Shown here piece after piece: positions 18,162-26,576 of a DNA stretch of 64,000 nucleotides. The DNA comes from Capnocytophaga periodontitidis. Its GTDB lineage: Bacteria > Bacteroidota > Bacteroidia > Flavobacteriales > Flavobacteriaceae. Within the stretch, counting starts at the first letter, position 1, and the number at the start of each line of letters is the position of its first letter. The stretch is taken from positions 45,395 through 109,394 of the forward strand of contig NZ_JAEFDB010000010.1 of assembly GCF_016126015.1 (NCBI RefSeq), read 5' to 3'. The translations under genes and the position numbers were made by a program. The notes under the pieces are model-generated. The model saw nothing but the letters and a program-made list of their open reading frames with translations. It was not told where the DNA came from and ran no database searches.

Positions 18162-18998
18162 TTATTTCAAAAAACTATCTCTCCAATATGGAATGCGATA
18201 ACCAAAATCGGTTTTGAGTTTGGTTTTATCTAATACTGAATAAGCAGGACGTGTAACTTTACTAGGAAACTCGGCTGAAGTACAAGGTAATACCTCACAA
18301 GCATTGCCCGCTTTGGTTACTATAGCCACAGCAAAATCGTACCACGAACATACTCCCTCATTAGAAAAATGATATACTTCACGCTTACCGCGATACCAAG
18401 CATTTTCTATAGCTTGCACTATAAAATCGGCTAAATCGGCAGCATTAGTAGGCGTTCCTACTTGATCAATTACTACTTTTAGCTGGTCGCGCTCGTTGCT
18501 AAGTCGCTGAATCGTTTTTACAAAATTATTGCCAAAGTGGAGAGAATAAAGCCAAGAAGTACGGATGATAAGATACTCAATTCCACTGTTTTGAACAGCT
18601 TGCTCAGCTGCCAATTTGGTTCGACCATACACGCCGAGGGGTTGAGTAGCATCGGTTTCACGATAGGGCGTATTTTTAGTACCTCCAAACACATAATCGG
18701 TAGAAATATGGATAAGAGGCAAGTGAAATTCGCTGCACACATTTGCCAAATGAACTACAGCTGTGTGATTGATAGCTTCGGCGGTAGCAGAATCATCTTC
18801 AGCTTTATCTACATTGGTATAAGCTGCACAATTCACGATGAGGTCAATAGCGTACTGTTGAACGAAAGCACGAATAGCCTGGGCATCTGTAATGTCCAAG
18901 CTGTCGGCATCGCTAAAATAATAATTGCTTATACGGTGTGTGTTGTTTTGTATTTCGGAACCTAACTGACCGCTGGCTCCGGTTACTAATACATTCAT
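18162..18998 (-). CDS. rfbD: dTDP-4-dehydrorhamnose reductase
   Basis: A 278-residue extended short-chain dehydrogenase with the nucleotide motif VTGASGQLGSEI at residues 4-15, STDYVFGG, and the catalytic YGRTKLAAEQ. It catalyses the last step to dTDP-L-rhamnose. The pathway partner rfbC is unlinked at 47696-48244; rfbA and rfbB are not in the window. It lies two bases after the 68-residue gene and ten before the peroxidase, so it is embedded in an operon with no other sugar gene. Confidence 0.93.
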   Translation of the reverse strand: MNVLVTGASGQLGSEIQNNTHRISNYYFSDADSLDITDAQAIRAFVQQYAIDLIVNCAAYTNVDKAEDDSATAEAINHTAVVHLANVCSEFHLPLIHISTDYVFGGTKNTPYRETDATQPLGVYGRTKLAAEQAVQNSGIEYLIIRTSWLYSLHFGNNFVKTIQRLSNERDQLKVVIDQVGTPTNAADLADFIVQAIENAWYRGKREVYHFSNEGVCSWYDFAVAIVTKAGNACEVLPCTSAEFPSKVTRPAYSVLDKTKLKTDFGYRIPYWRDSFLK

Positions 18999-19000
18999 TA

Positions 19001-19207
19001 TTAGTAAGCGTAGCTAAACGCATTGCTACCTACGGTTGCAGCGTACTTATTGTACATTCTGTTAGCATCACCTTTATATTTATCAGGTACACTGTTGCCA
19101 AATTTGTTGTACAAGGCTACAAATTTTTCTTTCAAATCAGGAGTAACTTCAGTGTTGAAATTTTCCATATACAAGATTTGTTCGATTAACTTTACAAATT
19201 CTTCCAT
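19001..19207 (-). CDS. Small protein of unknown function at the head of the rfbD operon
   Basis: A 68-residue protein beginning MEEFVKLIEQILYMENFNTE and ending with a tyrosine-rich tail FSYAY. It has no signal peptide or membrane helix. The ATG at 19207 is chosen because the longer frame runs through the promoter box. The protein is predicted helical with a PDLKEKFVALYNKF block. It is conserved-looking but not assigned, and it stops two bases before rfbD. Confidence 0.75.
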   Translation of the reverse strand: MEEFVKLIEQILYMENFNTEVTPDLKEKFVALYNKFGNSVPDKYKGDANRMYNKYAATVGSNAFSYAY

Positions 19208-19255
19208 AGCTTTTAACTTTTTTATTAAAATGAATTTTATTCTGTTTTGCGAGGG

Positions 19256-19285
19256 CAAAGATACGAAGAAAATGCAAAACAACAA
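19256..19285 (-). promoter_or_regulatory. Promoter of the leftward rfbD-ccp-HAD-PRT-DUF4130 operon
   Basis: On the minus strand TTG (19285-19283), 19 bases, then TATCTTTG (19263-19256). It lies 48 bases ahead of the ATG at 19207 and is divergent from the nrdB promoter. Confidence 0.6.
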
Positions 19286-19358
19286 TGAAATAGTTATCAA
19301 TTAAAATCAACACGTTATCAACATAGTTATGAACAGGAGTGATTTTACTAATTTACTA

Positions 19359-19390
19359 ATTGGCTAATTGTCAAATTATCCCTATCTTTG
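19359..19390 (+). promoter_or_regulatory. Promoter of nrdB
   Basis: ATTG at 19359-19362, 20 bases, then TATCTTTG at 19383-19390. It is 32 bases before the ATG. Confidence 0.65.
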
Positions 19391-19422
19391 CCCCCTGAAT
19401 TATTAATAAAAACACAATAAAA

Positions 19423-20382
19423 ATGGGAATTTTTGATAAACGCGAGAACTACAAACCTTTTGAATACCCAGAGGTTATGGAGTTCGTAAACGCTATGCAC
19501 AAATCGTTTTGGGTGCACTCCGAAGTAGAATTTACAGCCGATATTCAGGATTTTAAATCTAATTTATCGACTGTAGAGCAAGAAGCCGTAAAGCGTGCCT
19601 TATTAGGTATTGCACAAGTAGAAGTATCGGTAAAAACCTTTTGGGGCGATCTCTACGACCTTTTTCCAAAACCTGAATTTAACGGACTTGGCGCTACCTT
19701 TGCCGAGTGTGAGTTCCGCCACAGCGAAGCCTACGCGCGCTTATTGGAGGTTTTGGGCTACAACAACGAGTTTGAAAACCTCCTTGAAGTGCCTATTTTC
19801 AAAGAGCGCAACAACATACTAAAAGAATACCTCGCTAAAAACCGCGAGAATGCTATGGAGCGCATCCTTTTCTTCACCCTTATTATAGAGAACGCCTCTT
19901 TGTTCAGTCAGTTTGCTACTATTTTATCATTCACACGTTTCAAAGGTTATTTGAAAAATGTAGCCAACATCATTGCTTGGACTTCTATTGATGAGCAAGT
20001 GCACGCCAATGCTGGTATTTATATTCTCAAAAAAATATTTGAAGAACGCCCTGAAATGAAAACCGTTGCCGAGCACGAAGCTACTAATTTTATCCGCAAC
20101 TATATTCTTTTGGAAGACAAGATGCTCGACTGGATTTTTGAACAAGGCGAATTAGAATTCTTCAGCAAAAAAGACCTCGCTAACTATATGCGTTACCGCC
20201 TTGACGACTCGCTTACTCAACTCGGTTTAGACAAGCCTTTCAACATCAGTGGTGATGAAGCTAAACCTATGATGTGGTTTGAAGAAGAGGTATTTAGCAA
20301 CGAACTCGACGATTTCTTTGCCAAACGTCCTACCGCCTATACCAAACACGACAAGAGTATCACCGAGAACGATTTGTTTTAA
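19423..20382 (+). CDS. nrdB: Ribonucleoside-diphosphate reductase, beta (small) subunit
   Basis: A 319-residue class I ribonucleotide reductase radical subunit. Dimetal ligands inferred by spacing are E67, E97 and H100 (ECEFRHSEAY), then the glutamate in IENASLF and SIDEQVH. A tyrosine at 104, four residues after H100, occupies the radical-tyrosine position, so a Tyr-radical enzyme is expected. The large subunit nrdA is not adjacent; it may lie elsewhere. It has its own promoter and is followed by a remnant-bearing repeat unit. Confidence 0.93.
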   Translation: MGIFDKRENYKPFEYPEVMEFVNAMHKSFWVHSEVEFTADIQDFKSNLSTVEQEAVKRALLGIAQVEVSVKTFWGDLYDLFPKPEFNGLGATFAECEFRHSEAYARLLEVLGYNNEFENLLEVPIFKERNNILKEYLAKNRENAMERILFFTLIIENASLFSQFATILSFTRFKGYLKNVANIIAWTSIDEQVHANAGIYILKKIFEERPEMKTVAEHEATNFIRNYILLEDKMLDWIFEQGELEFFSKKDLANYMRYRLDDSLTQLGLDKPFNISGDEAKPMMWFEEEVFSNELDDFFAKRPTAYTKHDKSITENDLF

Positions 20383-20393
20383 GGATTCAGTTA

Positions 20394-20522
20394 TTAGGGG
20401 ATAGGTGTCAGGTATCAGGAGATATTGAAAAATCTATTTCTCTTATTCAAGAAATTGGAAAAATGATTCACTCTTTGCAAAACTTAAACTCTAACCCCTA
20501 TTCCCTAAATCCTATCCCCTAA
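20394..20522 (+). pseudogene. C-terminal remnant of a four-helix-bundle protein inside an inverted-repeat unit
   Basis: The frame 20421-20522 reads DIEKSISLIQEIGKMIHSLQ and then runs into the repeat. It matches the C-terminal helix of the pseudogene at 3445-3733 (IEKALGLIKEVGKMLNSLQ). The unit is bounded by TTAGGGGATAGG (20394-20405) and its exact inverse CCTATCCCCTAA (20511-20522). Only about 25 residues of the protein remain. Confidence 0.7.
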
Positions 20523-20527
20523 CATCT

Positions 20528-21499
20528 ATGATAAAACGCTGTATACAATTAGCTTATAATGGACTTGGCACTACATATCCTAATCCTCTGGTAGGTTGTG
20601 TGATAGTGCACGATGGGAAAATCATCGGTGAAGGCTGGCACCAAAAAGCAGGTGAGCCTCACGCCGAAGTGCGTGCTATAGCCTCAGTGAAAGACAAGTC
20701 GCTACTAGCAGAAAGTACGCTCTATGTGAGTTTAGAGCCTTGCAGTCATTATGGCAAAACGCCCCCTTGTGCCGATTTGATTATCGCCCACCGCATTCCC
20801 CGCGTGGTGATTGGCACGATCGACCCCTTTGCTAAAGTCGCTGGTCGTGGCATTGAAAAACTGCGGGCTGCGGGCTGTGAAGTAACAGTGGGGGTAATGG
20901 AAAAAGAATGTAGGGAACTCAACAAACGCTTTTTTACCTTTCACGAGAAAAAACGCCCTTATATCTTCCTCAAATGGGCAGAAACTGCCGATGGCTTTAT
21001 TGCTCCTGCTCACAAAGATACGCTTGCCCCTGTGTGGATTACCGATGCTTATACACGCCAAGAAGTACACAAAATGCGCAGTGAAGAACAAGCTATATTA
21101 GTAGGCGTGGGCACTGTATTAGCCGACAATCCTTCACTCGACACTCGCGATTGGTATGGCAAAAATCCGCTACGGGTAATTATCGACCCTCACTTGCGCT
21201 CTCCTAAAGAGTTTAAAGTGTGGAACGACCAACAGCCAACACTTTTCATAACTAACAAGGAAAATGTAAGTGATAAAAGTTATGGGCTACAAACAGAAAT
21301 AATAGGCATCGACCTCACCCACAATGTACCTCAACAAATCTGTGACCTGCTCTACCAACGCAATATCCAAAGCCTTATAGTAGAAGGAGGTGCATACACC
21401 CTGCAACAATTTATCAATGCAGGTTTATACGACGAAATGCGTATCTACAAAAGCGAAGTGACTTTCGGCAAAGGTGTGAAAGCCCCACAAATCAGCTAA
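20528..21499 (+). CDS. ribD: Bifunctional riboflavin deaminase/reductase
   Basis: A 323-residue enzyme for the second and third steps of riboflavin synthesis. The N-terminal deaminase has the zinc motif PHAEVRAI near residue 43 and SLEPCSHYGKTPPCADLI. The C-terminal reductase (about 145-320) has DGFIAPAHKDT, EEQAILVGVGTVLADNPSL and IVEGGAYTLQQF. The order deaminase then reductase is standard. The start lies six bases after the inverted-repeat unit, so that unit may have replaced the native leader. Confidence 0.95.
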   Translation: MIKRCIQLAYNGLGTTYPNPLVGCVIVHDGKIIGEGWHQKAGEPHAEVRAIASVKDKSLLAESTLYVSLEPCSHYGKTPPCADLIIAHRIPRVVIGTIDPFAKVAGRGIEKLRAAGCEVTVGVMEKECRELNKRFFTFHEKKRPYIFLKWAETADGFIAPAHKDTLAPVWITDAYTRQEVHKMRSEEQAILVGVGTVLADNPSLDTRDWYGKNPLRVIIDPHLRSPKEFKVWNDQQPTLFITNKENVSDKSYGLQTEIIGIDLTHNVPQQICDLLYQRNIQSLIVEGGAYTLQQFINAGLYDEMRIYKSEVTFGKGVKAPQIS

Positions 21500-21514
21500 T
21501 TTACAAATTATTAC

Positions 21515-21522
21515 TACCTTTG
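21515..21522 (+). promoter_or_regulatory. -7 element upstream of rbfA
   Basis: TACCTTTG 26 bases before the rbfA ATG. A clear -33 TTTG is not seen at the expected distance. Confidence 0.45.
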
Positions 21523-21547
21523 CACTTCTTATTTAATTAATTATACA

Positions 21548-21940
21548 ATGGAAAACAACAGACAAAAGAAAATAGCAGGCATCATTCAAGAAGAATTAGC
21601 CAAAGTGTTGCAGCAATCCATACGCGATGCAGGACAACAAAATTTACTCGTTTCGGTGACTAAAGTAAATGTAACTGTAGATTTATCGGTGGCAAAAGTG
21701 TACCTCAGCGTATTCCCTGAAGCAAAGGCTGCCGAGGTGCTCAAAGGGGTAACTTCAAACGCTCCCCTCATCAAACACGAACTCTCACAAATCACCAAAA
21801 ACCAGTTCCGCCGTATGCCGGAATTATTCTTCTATATAGACGACTCATTGCAATACATCGAGGGCATTGAACAATCACTCAAAGAAGAAGAAAACCCTAT
21901 TGAGAACAGAGCTTTGCTCTACAAGAGAAAAATGACATAG
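21548..21940 (+). CDS. rbfA: Ribosome-binding factor A
   Basis: A 130-residue KH-fold protein that binds the 16S rRNA 5' region during 30S subunit maturation. The family blocks are visible: RQKKIAGIIQEELAKVLQQ at the start, VTVDLSVAKVYLSVFP in the middle and RRMPELFFYIDDSLQ near the end. Length is typical. It has its own -7 element and is followed 16 bases later by the DUF1493-like gene. Confidence 0.94.
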   Translation: MENNRQKKIAGIIQEELAKVLQQSIRDAGQQNLLVSVTKVNVTVDLSVAKVYLSVFPEAKAAEVLKGVTSNAPLIKHELSQITKNQFRRMPELFFYIDDSLQYIEGIEQSLKEEENPIENRALLYKRKMT

Positions 21941-21956
21941 GACTTAGGTGATAGCT

Positions 21957-22253
21957 ATGAGGGAGAAATTGCAACAACTCATTGAAAGGTTTGTAGGGAA
22001 AGAACCTTTTTCTTCACAAACTGCCCTTAATAAAGAGCTGCATATTGAGGGTGATGATGCTGAGGATTTATTAGTCGCATTCAGTGAGGCTTTTGAGGTA
22101 GACATCAGCGATTTCCCTTTTGATGATTATTTTTATAGTGAATCAAAGGTTCCATACCTTTGGTTTATAAAGTTTTTGGGTTTAGAAAAAGAAAAGAAGC
22201 CTTTTTATGTATATCAGTTAGAAACAGCTATCAAAATCAAGAGATTACTATGA
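21957..22253 (+). CDS. DUF1493-family, acyl-carrier-protein-like protein
   Basis: A 98-residue acidic protein from ATG 21957, chosen over the upstream GTG at 21948. The pattern TALNKELHIEGDDAEDLLVAF followed by FEVDISDFPFDDYF is that of DUF1493, which resembles acyl carrier proteins but lacks the DSL serine; here the position reads GDDAED. Function unknown. The stop overlaps the next start (ATGA at 22250). Confidence 0.75.
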   Translation: MREKLQQLIERFVGKEPFSSQTALNKELHIEGDDAEDLLVAFSEAFEVDISDFPFDDYFYSESKVPYLWFIKFLGLEKEKKPFYVYQLETAIKIKRLL

Positions 22254-23002
22254 GAACACTTCTATTTTGCTTATTTTTATTGCCTTTTACTGTTTTCGGA
22301 CAGAAAATGAGAACTGATCTTCAAGAAGAAAATTTAAAAGGAAAGGTAAAAACAACAGTTACTACCTACTATGAGGTTATTTATAAAAATGGAAAAGTAG
22401 TGCCTGATAACAATTCTAAAGACAATTCCTCAAAAGAAGCTTTCTACAACAAAGATGGTAACCTACTGACTTTTAAAGAAATAGCTAATATTATTTCTTT
22501 AGAAAAATACCTCTACGACGAAAAAGGTAGGAAATTAAAAAAACTAAAGTCTAATAATGGTGGAATGTTAACGCTCGCTTCGGAGTATAGTTATACACAA
22601 AGGAAATATATTGAAAAAATATATATAGGAGACCTCTGTTGTATTGATACTTACAAATACAATGCACAAGGAGACCCTATCGAGAAAAGATCTATAGGAG
22701 TGGGGGAATGCAAGCAGGATATCGATTATAGCGTTAGTCTGAAATACGATTCTTCAAGAAGATTGATTGTCGCTAATTTATCAGGAGGACAGCGGATTAC
22801 TAAATACACTTATAACAAAGAGGGACATTTAGAAAAAGAAATACTCTATGAAGATGGTGATTTGATAGAGACCACACAATACCAATACATTTCTTTTGAC
22901 ACACATAAGAATTGGACAAAGCGCATTATATATTTAACTGACTATGAAGGAATAAAAAAACCTTTTAGAATAGAGACTCGTGTATTGACATATTATGAAT
23001 AA
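22250..23002 (+). CDS. Secreted protein of unknown function with YD-like strand repeats
   Basis: A 250-residue protein from ATG 22250. A signal peptide (MRTLLFCLFLLPFTVFGQ) is followed by repeated short strands such as YLYDEKGRKLKKLKS, YKYNAQGDPIEKRS and YTYNKEGHLEKEILYEDGD. These resemble single RHS/YD-type repeats found in many Bacteroidota surface proteins. The gene overlaps both neighbours, so it belongs to the rbfA-to-fic transcript. No enzymatic motif is seen. Confidence 0.8.
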   Translation: MRTLLFCLFLLPFTVFGQKMRTDLQEENLKGKVKTTVTTYYEVIYKNGKVVPDNNSKDNSSKEAFYNKDGNLLTFKEIANIISLEKYLYDEKGRKLKKLKSNNGGMLTLASEYSYTQRKYIEKIYIGDLCCIDTYKYNAQGDPIEKRSIGVGECKQDIDYSVSLKYDSSRRLIVANLSGGQRITKYTYNKEGHLEKEILYEDGDLIETTQYQYISFDTHKNWTKRIIYLTDYEGIKKPFRIETRVLTYYE

Positions 23003-23711
23003 TATGCTTTTAGAACGCTTATTACAAGAACAAACATCTCAATTGAAGGGCGGAATTTACCACCGCACTCAAATAGATTTTTGCTATAATTCTAATCATA
23101 TAGAAGGTAGCCAACTCACTCGCGAACAAACGCGTTATATCTTTGAAACTAACACTATTGGCATTACCCAGCAAGCTGTAAAAGTAGACGACATCGTAGA
23201 AGCTATCAACCATTTTAGAGCTTTTGATATAATGTTACACTCAGCTACTGAACCTCTCTCTCAAACAATGATCAAATCATTTCACAGCATTCTTAAAGCA
23301 GGCACTTCCGATAGTAGAAAAGATTGGTTTGCAGTAGGTGATTATAAAAAACTACCTAACGAAGTAGGGGGCAATGCCACCACACTACCTGAAAATGTAG
23401 AAAAAGAAATGACGCTCCTACTAAGCAATTATCACCAAAAACCGACGAAAACTTTTCGTGATTTGATAGATTTTCATTGGCAATTTGAAAATATTCACCC
23501 CTTTCAAGACGGCAACGGACGTGTAGGGCGATTACTCCTCTTCAAAGAATGTTTAGCCAACAATATAACCCCTTTTATCATTACTGAAAATCTGCGTTTG
23601 TTCTACTATCGCGGTTTGCAAAATTGGCCTCAAATAGAAGGATATTTGCTCGATACTTGTCTCACAGCACAAGATGAGTACAAAGCAGTAATGGAATATT
23701 TCAGAGTTTAA
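22995..23711 (+). CDS. Fic-domain protein (class II, self-inhibited)
   Basis: A 238-residue Fic protein, a family that usually transfers AMP from ATP to a hydroxyl on a target protein. The catalytic loop HPFQDGNGR is at residues 168-176, with all key residues. An N-terminal inhibitory motif [S/T]xxxE[G/N] is present as S33-NHI-E37-G38, which defines class II with its inhibitory helix on the same chain. The start overlaps the previous gene by eight bases. The RhuM-family gene follows 19 bases later, a recurrent pairing. The target is unknown. Confidence 0.93.
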   Translation: MNNMLLERLLQEQTSQLKGGIYHRTQIDFCYNSNHIEGSQLTREQTRYIFETNTIGITQQAVKVDDIVEAINHFRAFDIMLHSATEPLSQTMIKSFHSILKAGTSDSRKDWFAVGDYKKLPNEVGGNATTLPENVEKEMTLLLSNYHQKPTKTFRDLIDFHWQFENIHPFQDGNGRVGRLLLFKECLANNITPFIITENLRLFYYRGLQNWPQIEGYLLDTCLTAQDEYKAVMEYFRV

Positions 23712-23730
23712 TTAATTACCTAAACTAAAA

Positions 23731-24753
23731 ATGGAAATACAAAAAGGAGAAATCATACTTTATCAGCGTGAAGATGGTTCAGCCCAACTCAATGTAAGGG
23801 TTGAAGGGGATACGGTATGGCTCACGCAGGAACAGATGTCGGTATTGTTTGGTAAAGGACGTACTACAATCACTGAACATATTTCTCATATTTTTGAGGA
23901 AGGTGAATTAGATGAAAAAGAGGTATGTCGGAATTTCCGACAAACCACTCAACACGGTGCTATAGAAGGAAAAACTCAAGAAAGAGAAGTAAAACATTAC
24001 AATTTAGATGTTATTATTTCAGTTGGCTATCGTGTTAGGTCTGTACAAGGAACGCGCTTTCGCCAATGGGCAACACAACGACTAAAAGAATATATCGTAA
24101 AAGGCTTTACAATGGACGATGAGCGCCTCAAAGGCAACGGAGGAGGTGATTATTGGAAAGAACTGCTCAACAGAATTCGTGATATTCGTTCAAGTGAAAA
24201 AGCTCTATACCGCCAAGTACTCGATTTGTATGCTACCAGCAGAGATTACGACCCTAAAAGTGAAACAACCCTCACTTTCTTCAAAATAGTACAAAATAAA
24301 CTACATTACGCTAGCAGTCAGCAAACATCAGCTGAACTTATTTATCACAGAGCTGATAGCACCAAAGACTTTATGGGACTCACTACTTTCAAAGGCGCTT
24401 TACCCACCTTAAATGAAGCTAAAATTGCTAAAAACTATCTCACCGAAGAAGAATTATTCCGCCTAAACCGTCTTGTTTCAGCTTTTTTTGACTTAGCAGA
24501 ACTCAAAGCTCAAACACAAAGCCCTATGTATATGCAGGATTGGATTGAAGAACTAGATAAATTTTCAGCCAATTATGGCAAAGGTGTATTACAAGGAGCA
24601 GGCACTATTAGTCACGACGAAGCCGAGAAAAAAGCAACTCAAGAATACCGCGCTTATGAAGCCAGAACTCTTTCTCCTATTGAAGAATCATACTTAGAGA
24701 GTTTAAAAGCATTAGAAAAGAACACAACTAAATTATTAAAACACAAAAAATGA
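23731..24753 (+). CDS. RhuM-family protein
   Basis: A 340-residue protein of the RhuM virulence-protein family, named from a Salmonella pathogenicity island gene of unresolved biochemistry. The N-terminal GDTVWLTQEQMSVLFGKGRT and ITEHISHIFEEGEL look like a DNA-binding winged-helix segment, and KHYNLDVIISVGYRVRS is the family signature. The C-terminal half is helical. It directly follows the Fic gene. I infer a regulatory or antitoxin-like role only from this pairing. Confidence 0.88.
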   Translation: MEIQKGEIILYQREDGSAQLNVRVEGDTVWLTQEQMSVLFGKGRTTITEHISHIFEEGELDEKEVCRNFRQTTQHGAIEGKTQEREVKHYNLDVIISVGYRVRSVQGTRFRQWATQRLKEYIVKGFTMDDERLKGNGGGDYWKELLNRIRDIRSSEKALYRQVLDLYATSRDYDPKSETTLTFFKIVQNKLHYASSQQTSAELIYHRADSTKDFMGLTTFKGALPTLNEAKIAKNYLTEEELFRLNRLVSAFFDLAELKAQTQSPMYMQDWIEELDKFSANYGKGVLQGAGTISHDEAEKKATQEYRAYEARTLSPIEESYLESLKALEKNTTKLLKHKK

Positions 24754-24766
24754 GTTGATTTAGCTA

Positions 24767-24797
24767 TTTGCCAATTAGCAAATTATTTCTACCTTTG
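24767..24797 (+). promoter_or_regulatory. Promoter of the LolC/E-type permease gene
   Basis: TTTG at 24767-24770, 19 bases, then TACCTTTG at 24790-24797. The leader to the ATG at 24874 contains GTTACCT repeats. Confidence 0.65.
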
Positions 24798-24873
24798 CCC
24801 CAATTATTACTCACACCCCAGCTGTGAACCCTCGCTGGCTTTACCTATTACTTGTTACCTGTTACCTAAAAAA

Positions 24874-26061
24874 ATGTCTCCCATTCTCTACATAGCAAGG
24901 CGCTATATGTTCGCCAAAAGTTCACAGAACGTTATCAACATCATCAATAGGGTTACTGCCTTTGTAGTGGTGCTGGGAGGTGCTGCCCTATTTATCGTGC
25001 TCGCAGGATTTGCCGGTCTCAAAGAATTTACCCTCTCTTTCACCTCTACCTTCGACCCCGACCTGAAAATATTCCCCAAAACAGGCAAATACCTATCAAT
25101 TACCAAACAAGACACTCTAAACTTACGCCAACTCTCCTCGGTTGCTCACTTCACTAAAGTATTAGAAGAACAGGTATTCCTCACTCATAACCAAAAGAAC
25201 CATATCGCCTATATCAAAGGGGTAGATACTGAGTATCCATTGGTAAATGCAGTGGATAGTATCCTCGTATTAGGCAACTGGGATCTCACTCCCCCCAGCG
25301 TAATTGTGGGAGGCACCATCTTCAATAACTTAGGCTTGAACCTCGCCGATGGCTCTTCTCCCTTGCAAATAGTCGTCCCTAAAGCAGGAAAAGGTAGTAT
25401 CCTAAACGACCCTATGCCCTACCGACAAGCCTTTTCGGTAGTGCAAGGCATCTATCAACTTACAGAAGATTTAGATAAGAAATACGTATTTTCGTCCTTA
25501 GATGAGGCGCAGTTTTTGTTGGGAGCAAACAAAAATCAAGTATCGGCTATAGAAGTGAAATTAGCCCCTAATGCCAATGAAAAAGAAGTAATTGCGCAGC
25601 TCACACAGCTCTTTCACGAGCCCATAATTGTAAAAACCCGCGTACAACTAAACGATGCGCTTTACCGTATGCTCAACACCGAAAACATAGCGGTATATCT
25701 CATCTTTATTTTGGTGCTTATCATTGCACTTTTCAATCTTGTAGGGGCAATTATTATGATGATTTTGGATAAAAAGGAAGATTTACAAACACTCTATGCC
25801 CTCGGAATGAACGAAAAACAAATGCGACAGATATTCTTCTGGCAAGGCACTATGGCATCGGTATTAGGTGCTATTTTAGGGATTGTATTAGGAGCAACCA
25901 TTGTGTTATTACAACAACATTTTGAGTTTGTGAAGATAAGTCCTACCCTCCCCTACCCCGTTGCTATTACAGCGCTAAATATAGTAATTGTTTTTGCAAC
26001 AATAGTAATATTAGGTGTTTTAGCTTCGTTAGTAGCCTCATCACGCGTACGTGTGAAATAG
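24874..26061 (+). CDS. LolC/LolE-type FtsX/MacB-fold ABC transporter permease
   Basis: A 395-residue inner-membrane protein. One N-terminal helix (about 25-48, AFVVVLGGAALFIVLAGFAG) is followed by a large periplasmic domain (about 50-265) and three C-terminal helices (about 270-390). The start ARRYMFAKSSQNVINIINR is typical of LolC/E proteins, which release lipoproteins from the inner membrane to LolA. The ATPase LolD is not adjacent. With many lipoproteins in this genome, a Lol role is plausible, but the FtsX superfamily has other functions. Confidence 0.83.
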   Translation: MSPILYIARRYMFAKSSQNVINIINRVTAFVVVLGGAALFIVLAGFAGLKEFTLSFTSTFDPDLKIFPKTGKYLSITKQDTLNLRQLSSVAHFTKVLEEQVFLTHNQKNHIAYIKGVDTEYPLVNAVDSILVLGNWDLTPPSVIVGGTIFNNLGLNLADGSSPLQIVVPKAGKGSILNDPMPYRQAFSVVQGIYQLTEDLDKKYVFSSLDEAQFLLGANKNQVSAIEVKLAPNANEKEVIAQLTQLFHEPIIVKTRVQLNDALYRMLNTENIAVYLIFILVLIIALFNLVGAIIMMILDKKEDLQTLYALGMNEKQMRQIFFWQGTMASVLGAILGIVLGATIVLLQQHFEFVKISPTLPYPVAITALNIVIVFATIVILGVLASLVASSRVRVK

Positions 26062-26065
26062 AGGT

Positions 26066-26302
26066 TTAGTTTTCTTGTGGAAAAAAATCCATCATCGATA
26101 CTCCTAATACCATAACAATCATTATAAAGGTAGTCATCTTTAAATGAACATTTCCATTTTCTATCCTCGTATAAGTAGAGGTATCCATACCTAATTTTTC
26201 AGCCATTTCTTCACGACTGTAGCGTTTTTCTTCTCTTAGCTGTCTTATTTTATTTAAAATCTTGCTATTTTTTTCAGCAACTTCTTGTGTGAATTTTTTC
26301 AT
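26066..26302 (-). CDS. XRE-family helix-turn-helix regulator
   Basis: A 78-residue small DNA-binding protein with an N-terminal coiled segment and a helix-turn-helix (IRQLREEKRYSREEMAEKLG, then TSTYTRIENGN) at about 19-60. The C-terminus ends in a short hydrophobic helix. It is divergent from the bacteriocin-type locus, with a 274-base spacer carrying a GTGC/GCAC dyad. It could control that locus, itself, or both; this is inferred from position. Confidence 0.85.
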   Translation of the reverse strand: MKKFTQEVAEKNSKILNKIRQLREEKRYSREEMAEKLGMDTSTYTRIENGNVHLKMTTFIMIVMVLGVSMMDFFPQEN

Positions 26303-26482
26303 CGGATTAAGTGTTTAGTAAGGCAAAATTAATAATTAAAATGAAAATAGCAAAAAAAACTATATATTTTTTATTATAAAAAAAAAAAACTACTCTTTTT
26401 GCGTATATAAAAATAATATTATTGTTAAGAAAACAATAGAAGTATTATATATTAATCAACAAAATTGTTAATTTTTTGAAAA

Positions 26483-26519
26483 GTGCGCATTCTGCACAAA
26501 ATTTGTGCATTTTCTGCAC
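26483..26519. promoter_or_regulatory. Operator-like dyad upstream of the bacteriocin-type locus
   Basis: The perfect palindrome TGCACAAA-A-TTTGTGCA (26493-26509) is flanked by further half-sites, making GTGC-N7-GCAC at 26483-26497 and 26505-26519. The centre is about 55 bases upstream of the start site predicted from the TAACTTTG -7 box at 26542-26549. That promoter lacks a TTTG -33 at the usual distance, so an activator role is possible. Confidence 0.6.
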
Positions 26520-26541
26520 TACAACTTTTGAAAACTCGTAG

Positions 26542-26549
26542 TAACTTTG
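26542..26549 (+). promoter_or_regulatory. -7 element of the bacteriocin-type locus
   Basis: TAACTTTG, 28 bases before ATG 26577. No consensus -33 lies at 19-21 bases; a TTTG at 26527-26530 is too close. Confidence 0.55.
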
Positions 26550-26576
26550 CCTCGTAATTCAAACCAAAGTATTTTT

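Noticed and set aside
26547..26576. Longer N-terminus (TTG start) for the first bacteriocin-locus gene
   Set aside because: It would start within the TAACTTTG promoter box; ATG 26577 leads straight into the first membrane helix.
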